This document shows positions 58,600 through 64,000 of a stretch of 64,000 nt of DNA, piece by piece (the stretch's first letter is position 1; each line of letters opens with the position of its first letter). This DNA is from CAZABC01 sp964483405 (GTDB taxonomy: Bacteria; Chloroflexota; Limnocylindria; Limnocylindrales; CSP1-4): assembly GCA_964483405.1 (NCBI GenBank), contig CAZABC010000003.1:1-64000 (forward strand). The letters are read 5' to 3'. The notes under the pieces were generated by a model. It was not told the origin of the DNA. It saw only the letters and a program-made list of their open reading frames with translations, and did not search any database. The position numbers and the translations under genes are program-made.

Positions 58600-59275
58600 C
58601 GGTCGAGGCGGCGGTCGCGAGCGCGGCCGCCCGGGCCGCCGCGTCGCGCTCGAGGTCGCCGGCGCGGATGCCGAGCCGGGCGGCGAGCTCGGGCAGCACG
58701 CCCCAGGCGAAGTGCTCCCAGCGCGAGATGCGGCCGTCCCACGTCGCGAGGACGGCCGGACCGAGGCGCTGGACGTGCCCATGGGCGTCGCGGGCGAGGG
58801 GGCGGACCCAGTGACAGGCGCCGATCCGGACGCCGGCCGGCCCACGCGGGTCATCCGACTTCGGTTCGAGGACGACGACCAGGCCGAGCGCACCGAGCTC
58901 GTCGCGAGCGAGGCGGATCGGGCGGCGCTCGAGGGTCGCGTAGACGCCCTCGAGGTCGGTCGCGGCGATCGTCGCGAAGGGACCGAGCCCCGCCTGCGCC
59001 GCGGCGAGGTAGGTCCGGGCGGTCGTCCGGGGATCGGGATCGTCGGACGCGGCGAGATCCACACGGAGCGTCGTCGGATCCGGTCGCGCGTCGCTGAGCC
59101 CCTGGAGGACCCCGTCGCGACCCGGGCCCGGGGGGCCGGCCACGACGACCGCGAGGCCGCCCTCGACCAGCGCCCAGAGCAGCCCGCCGAGCTCACCGTC
59201 GAGGACGCCGGCCCGGACGAGCGCCACGAGCCCACCGGGGGCGCGGACGGCTGGCTCCGGTCGTCGCTCGGTCAC
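58592..59275 (-). CDS. Hypothetical protein with degenerate P-loop
   Basis: A 227-residue protein without a recognised family. Residues about 40-60 (GGLAVVVAGPPGPGRDGVLQGL) look like a Walker A region in which the Lys and Ser/Thr have been lost (GPPGPGRDG). The rest is Ala/Arg-rich alpha/beta sequence (IAATDLEGVYATLERRPIRL). The context, LLWALVEGGLAVVVAGPPG, is reminiscent of secretion-ATPase/GspE folds. It overlaps the CPT-like kinase gene. The GTG at 59275 is 6 bases after TAGCCT (leaderless). Confidence 0.7.
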   Translation of the reverse strand: MTERRPEPAVRAPGGLVALVRAGVLDGELGGLLWALVEGGLAVVVAGPPGPGRDGVLQGLSDARPDPTTLRVDLAASDDPDPRTTARTYLAAAQAGLGPFATIAATDLEGVYATLERRPIRLARDELGALGLVVVLEPKSDDPRGPAGVRIGACHWVRPLARDAHGHVQRLGPAVLATWDGRISRWEHFAWGVLPELAARLGIRAGDLERDAAARAAALATAASTDA

Positions 59276-59281
59276 CGGCCG

Positions 59282-59290
59282 AGGCTAGCA
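59282..59290 (-). promoter_or_regulatory. Extended -10 promoter of the degenerate P-loop gene
   Basis: TGCTAGCCT on the minus strand, 6 bases before the GTG at 59275. Confidence 0.5.
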
Positions 59291-59474
59291 CGGAGCCGCC
59301 GCGACCGGTCGAGAGGCCGCCGGGCGACTCCCGGCCGTGGCGGCGTCGGCTCGCGATCGAAGCCCTCCGCTCGTGGGTGTCGGGGCTCGCGTCACGAGGT
59401 CGTCACGCGACGGGCCCATCCTCGTGCTCGTCGCGCCGAGACCGGCCGATCGCACCGATGGAGCCAGTCGACCC

Positions 59475-60182
59475 GTGAACATCTTCGGCGAGGCCGAACG
59501 CCTCTTCTCGACCGTCATCTTCCCGTATCGCCTCCCGCTCCTGGCCGGGCTGGCGGTCGGGCTCGTCGTCCTCGTCGCCGTCGGCCTGCGGCGCGGCTGG
59601 TGGGGCCGACTTGCCGCGGCAGCCCGTCGGCATCCCGTCCGGGCCCTCGTGGCGGCCGTCGTCGTGGTGGCCGTGATCGCCCCGACCGCCTGGTATGTCG
59701 CCTCGCCGCTCGTCATCCGGACCGAGCTCGTCGAGGCCGCGCCACTCCCGGGCACCCCGGCGCCGACCCCGGGCTCGTCGGCCGTCGCGTCGGCCGCACC
59801 GACCGAGCCATCGGCCGTCCCCTCGCCCGTCGGGTCGCCGGACACCGCGCCGGCGACCCTGCTGACCGGCACCTTCGTCGGTGCCGACGACTTCCACCAG
59901 GGCAGCGGTTCGGCGTCGATCATCGAGGTCGCGCCCGGCCGCTACGTCCTCCGCCTATCGTCGTTCTCGGTGACCAACGGCCCCGATCTCCACGTCCTCA
60001 TCTCGTCCGACCCCGATGGCTACGCCGCCGGCTCGCTCGACCTCGGCAAGCTGAAGGCGACCGACGGCGCCTTCAACTACGAGCTGCCAGTGGGGTTCGA
60101 TCCGGCCGCCGCCGCCTCGGTCGTCATCTGGTGCGACCCGTTCGCGGTCCAGTTCGCTCACGCGACGCTCGCCGCGGGGTGA
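59475..60182 (+). CDS. DM13 domain membrane protein
   Basis: A 235-residue protein. Two N-terminal TM helices (LLAGLAVGLVVLVAVGL, ALVAAVVVVAVIAPTAWYV) and a Pro/Ser/Ala linker precede a C-terminal DM13 domain: LTGTFVGADDFHQGSGSASI, YVLRLSSFSVTNGPDLHVLIS, and VVIWCDPFAVQFAHATL. DM13 is a cytochrome-b561-like-associated domain thought to act in extracellular redox or adhesion. The single Cys (WCDPF) is conserved in the family. GTG at 59475 with GGAG 10 bases upstream. Confidence 0.85.
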   Translation: MNIFGEAERLFSTVIFPYRLPLLAGLAVGLVVLVAVGLRRGWWGRLAAAARRHPVRALVAAVVVVAVIAPTAWYVASPLVIRTELVEAAPLPGTPAPTPGSSAVASAAPTEPSAVPSPVGSPDTAPATLLTGTFVGADDFHQGSGSASIIEVAPGRYVLRLSSFSVTNGPDLHVLISSDPDGYAAGSLDLGKLKATDGAFNYELPVGFDPAAAASVVIWCDPFAVQFAHATLAAG

Positions 60183-60406
60183 TCCACGCCGGTCGCGGGA
60201 GGCGCTGCGCCACGGGGCGCATCGTGGCGCGCGGCATCGTTCACGGGTCGGCGACTCATGCCGAACGGCACTGCCGTCGGCGGACGATGCCCTGCACCGT
60301 GGCACCATCGCGGGGGGCGACGACGCGCGGCCCAAGCCCTGGCCGCCCCGGACCGCGTCGAGCCACTGGCGGGACCGACCCGCGCGTGTCCTCCTGAGGT
60401 GGCGGA

Positions 60407-60958
60407 ATGCGCAGGATCGGTCTCGTGGCGCTGGTGGTGATCGCCCTGCTGGCGAGTGCCGCCATCGTGTACGCCGGCAACGGCAAGGTCCCGCCGGGTT
60501 GGAACTCCAACTCGCACAAGTACACGGCGATCCCGGTCGCCAACCCCTACGACCCGAGCCAGGTGTCCGCGGGGCTCGTCCGCGAGCCCACGCCCGACGC
60601 CGTGCTCGCCCAGCACCTGGAGGCGCTCAACGGCTGCGACTGGGTCGGCCTGATGCAGCAGTACCCCGACAGCTACGAGCTTCGTCTGCCGGGCGGCGTG
60701 GTGGTCAGCGGTCGCGAAGCAACGGCGGCGACATTCGGTGGGTTCGTCCTGCCGCCCTCGGAGGGTGGCCTCTGCGGGATCACCTTCACCGAGGAATCCC
60801 GCCAGGTCACGGGCGGGACGATCGCCGTCAGCTGGGTCGCCGACGCGCCCTTCCTGGCCGAGCCCTACCGGGGTGCTGACGCGTACATCACCGACGACGG
60901 TCTGATGGTCTCGATGGTCAGCACCTTCGACGGCGCCGAGCTCAAGTTCAGGCCCTGA
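60407..60958 (+). CDS. Secreted protein, possible NTF2/SnoaL-like fold
   Basis: A 183-residue protein with a signal peptide (VALVVIALLASAAIVYAG, cleavage around residue 23-25). The mature part, PTPDAVLAQHLEALNGCDWVGLMQQYPDS, reads like the start of a nuclear-transport-factor-2/SnoaL-like domain, with a following beta-rich region (GITFTEESRQVTGGTIAVSW). The assignment is tentative. GAGGTGGCGG precedes the ATG. A strong hairpin follows the stop. Confidence 0.7.
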   Translation: MRRIGLVALVVIALLASAAIVYAGNGKVPPGWNSNSHKYTAIPVANPYDPSQVSAGLVREPTPDAVLAQHLEALNGCDWVGLMQQYPDSYELRLPGGVVVSGREATAATFGGFVLPPSEGGLCGITFTEESRQVTGGTIAVSWVADAPFLAEPYRGADAYITDDGLMVSMVSTFDGAELKFRP

Positions 60959-60995
60959 CACCGGTGCTGCCAGGCCGGCAGCGATGAACGAGCGG

Positions 60996-61029
60996 TCGGA
61001 CCCCGTCCCATCGGCGGGACGGGGTCCGA
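60996..61029 (+). terminator. Strong stem-loop after the secreted-protein gene
   Basis: TCGGACCCCGTCCC and GGGACGGGGTCCGA form a 14-bp perfect stem with a 6-base loop, 37 bases past the stop. There is no U-tract, but its strength and place suggest a terminator. Confidence 0.55.
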
Positions 61030-61052
61030 CGTCGATCGGCGTGACCGGCTCG

Positions 61053-61058
61053 TAGACT
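61053..61058 (+). promoter_or_regulatory. -10 element of the GNAT gene (leaderless)
   Basis: TAGACT, then 7 bases and the ATG at 61066: the same arrangement as rarA. Confidence 0.5.
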
Positions 61059-61065
61059 GCGTCCG

Positions 61066-61659
61066 ATGCGGATCGTGCCCGTGACCCCGGCCGAGTGGCC
61101 AGCCGTCGCCGAGCTGTTCGCCGAGGGCGGCGACCCGAAGTGGTGCGCCTGCATGTACTGGCGGGTCCGGGGCCTCGACTGGACGAACTCGACCGCCGAC
61201 GCGAACCGGACAGCGATGGCGGCGACGGTCGAGGCGGCGGCGGCCGCGGACTCCCCTGCCCCGGGGCTCGTGGCGCTCGACGAGGACGACCGGGCCGTCG
61301 GCTGGATCGCCGTGAGCCCACGCTCGGCCTACGAGCGCATCGAGCACTCCCGGGTCATCCCCCGACCGGACGACCGCCCGGTCTGGTCGGTCGTCTGCTT
61401 CGTCGTGTCGCGCCGGGCTCGCGGCCAGGGCGTCGCGACGGCGCTCCTCGCCGGTGCGGTCGAGCATGCCCGGTCGGCCGGCGCCCCGGCCCTCGAGGCG
61501 TACCCCGCCGATGCGGTCGCGGGGGCGCGACTCCCGGCGGCGGCCGCCTACACGGGTACCCGGGCGATGTTCGAGGCCGCCGGCTTCGAGGTCGTGGCGC
61601 CGACCGGCAGCCGGACCGGCGGCGTGCCGCGGGTGCTGATGCGGCGCGAGCTCGGCTGA
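61066..61659 (+). CDS. GNAT family N-acetyltransferase
   Basis: A 197-residue acetyltransferase. The acetyl-CoA pyrophosphate loop is VVSRRARGQGVATALLAGAV (residues about 107-126), preceded by the VWSVVCFVV strand. The N-terminal PKWCACMYWRVRG is shared by a group of GNATs that acetylate small molecules. Substrate unknown. Leaderless ATG. A 3' stem-loop separates it from the convergent fasciclin gene. Confidence 0.87.
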   Translation: MRIVPVTPAEWPAVAELFAEGGDPKWCACMYWRVRGLDWTNSTADANRTAMAATVEAAAAADSPAPGLVALDEDDRAVGWIAVSPRSAYERIEHSRVIPRPDDRPVWSVVCFVVSRRARGQGVATALLAGAVEHARSAGAPALEAYPADAVAGARLPAAAAYTGTRAMFEAAGFEVVAPTGSRTGGVPRVLMRRELG

Positions 61660-61668
61660 CCGGACGCG

Positions 61669-61700
61669 ACGAGGCCGGGCCCCGAAGGACCCGGCCTCGT
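61669..61700. terminator. Bidirectional terminator-like stem-loop
   Basis: ACGAGGCCGGG pairs perfectly with CCCGGCCTCGT (11 bp, 10-base loop). It sits between the convergent GNAT and fasciclin genes, 10 and 26 bases from their stops. Confidence 0.6.
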
Positions 61701-61725
61701 GCCGACAAGGGGCGAGGGCGCCGGG

Positions 61726-62397
61726 TTACCAGGCGCGCGGCAGGTCGATCGGGCGCAGGACGAGCGAGATCCCGTGGATGATGCTCTTGCCCGCGGCGAT
61801 GTTCGTCTTGCGGTTGACGACCCACGGGTCGGCGGCGTCGTAGTCGAGGTCGCCGAGGGTGATCGTGTCGAGCCAGCCGACGTAGCGGATCCTGATCGAC
61901 GCGCCGTCCAGCGCGGTCGCGACCGAGGCGCCGCTCGCGGCGACGACCTGGGACCGGGTCAGCGCCGCGCCCGGGATGACGTGGTAGAGCAGCACGTTCT
62001 CGATCGTGTCGACCGTCTTGGCCATATCGCCGCCGTTGAGGCCCTTGACCGCCTCGACGAGCTTGGCGAAGACCGTCGCCTCGTTCCAGTACCAGCGGCC
62101 GGTCAGGCTCGCGACGAGGACCTGGAACGCCCGATCGTTCGGGGCGAGGACGGTCAGCACGGCATCGTCATCGGCGAGCAGCGCGACCGCGGTGTCGCCG
62201 CTCTTCGCGTCGATGACCGTCAGGGCGGCCTTCTCGACGATGTCGAAGTCGTACCAGTTCGAGTCGAACGCAACGCCGTCCGCGCCGAGGACCTCGGCGA
62301 CGTTGGACGGCGGCTCGGCCGCGGAAGCGGGCACGGCCAGCGTGGCGGCCAGGGCCGCGGCGGAGAGCAGGGCGGCGATGGGGCGACGGAAGCGCAT
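61726..62397 (-). CDS. Secreted fasciclin (FAS1) domain protein
   Basis: A 223-residue protein. The signal peptide (RPIAALLSAAALAATLAVPASA) ends near residue 26. A single FAS1 domain follows, with the H1-type FDIVEKAAL, AVLTVLAPNDRAFQVL and the H2/YH motif ENVLLYHVIPGAALTRSQVV, ending in GKSIIHGISLVLRP. FAS1 domains mediate adhesion or bind extracellular polymers. ATG at 62397 follows GGAGGGACC. Convergent with GNAT. Confidence 0.88.
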   Translation of the reverse strand: MRFRRPIAALLSAAALAATLAVPASAAEPPSNVAEVLGADGVAFDSNWYDFDIVEKAALTVIDAKSGDTAVALLADDDAVLTVLAPNDRAFQVLVASLTGRWYWNEATVFAKLVEAVKGLNGGDMAKTVDTIENVLLYHVIPGAALTRSQVVAASGASVATALDGASIRIRYVGWLDTITLGDLDYDAADPWVVNRKTNIAAGKSIIHGISLVLRPIDLPRAW

Positions 62398-62554
62398 CGG
62401 ATGGTCCCTCCAGGTCCGGATCGGCGCCGTCGTCGGCGCGTCACCCGGTCTTCGCGTCCGGCGGCCGCTCCGGATTGCCGGACCGCCCGACACGGTCGCG
62501 TCGATGGTGCGTCGCCGCACCGGCAGCCTCCGATCCCCTACTCCGCGCTCGGGG

Positions 62555-62584
62555 TTGACACCGCCACCGGCCGGCGCCTAGACT
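62555..62584 (+). promoter_or_regulatory. Consensus promoter of the leader ORF/ABC exporter
   Basis: TTGACA (62555-62560), 18 bases, TAGACT (62579-62584). The strongest two-box promoter in the window. Confidence 0.65.
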
Positions 62585-62637
62585 CCCGCCCGGCGCAGTC
62601 CCGCGCCATGTCCAGCTCGACAGGAGGACTACTCCGA

Positions 62638-62724
62638 ATGCGGCAGAACCTGCTCTACGGCGCCACGCGGACCGGCGATGCCGGCTCTCGCGTCCGCGGG
62701 AGCACTGCGCCCACCTCGAGCTAG
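62638..62724 (+). CDS. Short leader ORF (28 codons) ahead of an ABC exporter
   Basis: A 28-residue ORF beginning MRQNLLYGATRTG and ending STAPTSS. It has a strong AGGAGG (62622-62627) 10 bases upstream and lies about 50 bases from the promoter. An in-frame ATG at 62608 would add ten residues but ignores the SD. It is followed by a short stem-loop (GGCGG/CCGCC, 62731-62745) and an intrinsic terminator (62761). The position and size fit a regulatory leader peptide for the downstream ABC genes; a free-standing microprotein is the alternative. No known peptide is recognised. Confidence 0.55.
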   Translation: MRQNLLYGATRTGDAGSRVRGSTAPTSS

Positions 62725-62760
62725 GACGAAGGCGGCAAGTCCGCCAGATCCGGCAGACAC

Positions 62761-62790
62761 GAGCCGTGGGCCAGGGCCCACGGCTCTTTC
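62761..62790 (+). terminator. Intrinsic terminator between the leader ORF and the ABC gene
   Basis: GAGCCGTGGGCC pairs with GGCCCACGGCTC, followed by TTTCGTT. It is the only hairpin in the window with a recognisable U-rich tail, and it lies 160 bases before the ABC ATPase start, suggesting attenuation. Confidence 0.7.
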
Positions 62791-62949
62791 GTTCCCCGCC
62801 CGGGATCCGTCCGCCAGGACACCCCGGGCGGCGGCCCCAGAGCCGCGAGCCCCTCCCGTCGCCGACGACGACCCCGGGCCCGCGGCTCGTCCTTCTCCGG
62901 GCGATCCGCGGCCCCGGTGGCCACCACCAAGCCACCCGAGGCCCGAACC

Positions 62950-63882
62950 ATGACCGCCATCCTGACCCCGCAGCCGAAGACTCCGACGGCCCCCGAGCCG
63001 GCGGTCGAGCTCGCCCTCGAGGCGGCGCTCGGGACGCGGGTCGAGGCCCACCCGGCGCCGGCCGGACCGCCCGCCCTGCTCGTCGAGCGGGTATCGAAGA
63101 AGTTCGTCGTCGGCCGCAAGCGACGGGCCGTCGTCGCCGTCGACCGGGTCGACCTCCGGGTCGACCGCGGTGAGATCGTCGGCGTCCTCGGCGCCAACGG
63201 TTCGGGCAAGTCGACGCTGATCCGCCTCGTGTCGGGTCTGCTGACCCTCGACGAGGGCCGGGTCGAGGTGTTCGGCCACGACATCGAGCGCGACGAGATG
63301 GCCGTCAAGCGGCTCATCAACCGGGTCAGCGTCGATGCCGCGTTCTTCAAGAAGCTGAGCCCGCTGGAGAACCTCTCGTTCGCCGCCCGCCTCTACGGGC
63401 TCGATGCCCGCGAAGCGCGACGGGGGGCGGCGGTGATCCTCGCCCGGCTCGGCATCGGCGGGGCGCGCGTCGGCCGGCCGATCGAGCAGATGAGCCGGGG
63501 GATGCAGCAGAAGGTCGCGATCGCGCGGGCCCTGCTGACCAGCCCGGCGCTGCTGCTCCTCGACGAGCCGACCACCGGCCTCGACCCGCGGAGCAAGCTC
63601 GACGTCCAGACCTTCATCGAGGAGGTCCGCGACGGCCACGCCGCGGCGATCGTGCTGACGACGCACGACCTCGCGGAGGCCGAGCGGCTGTGCGACCGGA
63701 TCGTCGTCCTCGATGGCGGCCGGGTCGTCGCCGAGGGCACGCCCGAGGCGCTCAAGCGGCTCGTCGCCGAGCGGCACGGACAGCCGCCGACGATGGACGC
63801 CGTGTTCCTGACCCTGACCGGCCGCTCGCTCGACGAGGACGTCGACGAGGACGAGCCCGACGATGACGACGAAGGGAGGTGA
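62950..63882 (+). CDS. ABC-2 type exporter ATP-binding protein (DrrA-like)
   Basis: A 310-residue ABC ATPase. Walker A is GVLGANGSGKSTLIRLVSG, the Q-loop region is INRVSVDAAFFKKLSPLENL, the signature is MSRGMQQKVAIARAL (degenerate LSGGQ), and Walker B is LLLLDEPTTGLDPRSKLDV with TTHDLAEAERLCDR. This is the class paired with ABC-2 permeases in drug or lipid export. The C-terminus ends in a run of Asp/Glu (DVDEDEPDDDDEG). Start ATG 62950; an in-frame GTG at 62917 is possible. The permease follows after 3 bases. Confidence 0.9.
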   Translation: MTAILTPQPKTPTAPEPAVELALEAALGTRVEAHPAPAGPPALLVERVSKKFVVGRKRRAVVAVDRVDLRVDRGEIVGVLGANGSGKSTLIRLVSGLLTLDEGRVEVFGHDIERDEMAVKRLINRVSVDAAFFKKLSPLENLSFAARLYGLDAREARRGAAVILARLGIGGARVGRPIEQMSRGMQQKVAIARALLTSPALLLLDEPTTGLDPRSKLDVQTFIEEVRDGHAAAIVLTTHDLAEAERLCDRIVVLDGGRVVAEGTPEALKRLVAERHGQPPTMDAVFLTLTGRSLDEDVDEDEPDDDDEGR

Positions 63883-63885
63883 CCG

Positions 63886-64000
63886 ATGGATGCCCTGCTC
63901 GACCCGCGCCGCGACCGGCGGCCCGACCATCTGACGACCCACCACGATCGGAGACCCACGATGCACGCCAGCACCCAGCTGCGCCTCTTCCAGGCGCAGC
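63886..64000 (+). CDS. ABC-2 transporter permease, N-terminus only (partial)
   Basis: GGGAGGTGACC precedes an ATG at 63886, reading MDALLDPRRDRRPDHLT and continuing off the right edge. A second in-frame ATG at 63961 (MHASTQLRLFQAQ) has its own GGAGA and starts like typical ABC-2 permeases, which begin shortly before an FxRNP-type segment. Only 38 codons are visible, so the family rests mainly on context. Confidence 0.55.
   Translation, partial: MDALLDPRRDRRPDHLTTHHDRRPTMHASTQLRLFQAQ

Overview
The window is a very GC-rich bacterial chromosome segment (third codon positions almost all G or C), with short intergenic gaps and many 4-base ATGA/GTGA overlaps. Its content fits a free-living Chloroflexota bacterium, perhaps the Limnocylindria/Ellin6529-like lineages; that placement is inference. 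It comes from a scaffolded, probably metagenomic assembly: a run of exactly 100 N sits at 13157-13256. No prophage, insertion sequence, CRISPR array, rRNA or clear horizontally acquired island is visible. The only mobile-type cassette is a small VapBC-like pair.

Layout. 1-2765 (-): cpaE/tadZ-like ATPase, murI, and a truncated HEXXH metalloprotease. 2837-7197 (-): methyltransferase, agmatinase-family hydrolase, M20 amidohydrolase, small membrane protein, HAD hydrolase. 7194-11001 (-): UvrD-like helicase-nuclease and a DUF4446 protein. 11177-13156 (+): small membrane protein and rarA, running into the gap. 13291-15193 (-): DUF3048 protein and vapBC. 15321-18903 (+): serC-like aminotransferase, serA and a histidine phosphatase, probably a complete serine pathway. 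18947-23488 (-): MoxR, DUF58 protein, TgpA-like transglutaminase. 23637-25564 (-): ECF sigma factor and a membrane beta-propeller partner. 25738-27942 (+): glycogen debranching enzyme. 27923-32321 (-): fhaA, fhaB, ftsW/rodA, penicillin-binding protein, small membrane protein. 32473-33825 (+): zinc-ribbon protein. 33830-36178 (-): zinc-ribbon protein, FmdB, HTH protein, BrkB-like membrane protein. 36262-39271 (-): valS under a probable T-box. 39458-39883 (+): flavodoxin-like protein. 39884-43450 (-): tig, clpP, clpX. 43496-43583 (-): tRNA-Leu(UAG). 43594-47510: holin-X-like and DUF3618-like membrane proteins (-), cinA (+), mrp (-). 47811-53544 (+): potABCD and a class III aminotransferase. 53899-59275: inositol-phosphatase-like enzyme, methyltransferase, class II aldolase (all -), DUF4242-like protein (+), kinase-like pair (-). 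59475-61659 (+): DM13 protein, secreted protein, GNAT. 61726-62397 (-): fasciclin protein. 62555-64000 (+): promoter, short leader ORF and terminator ahead of an ABC-2 export system that runs off the end.

Expression signals are the most distinctive part. Many transcripts appear to start from an extended -10 element close to TGCTAnnnT, and at least nine genes have that element only 6-9 bases before the start codon, so they are probably leaderless. Twice the TAG stop of one gene forms the first three bases of the next gene's TAGACT -10. Three genes lack any usable ATG/GTG/TTG start and seem to begin at CTG or ATC. The strongest regulatory candidates are the valS T-box and the leader-ORF/terminator arrangement ahead of the exporter.

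No large unknown multi-gene system is evident; the items worth following up are regulatory and structural oddities in otherwise recognisable genes.
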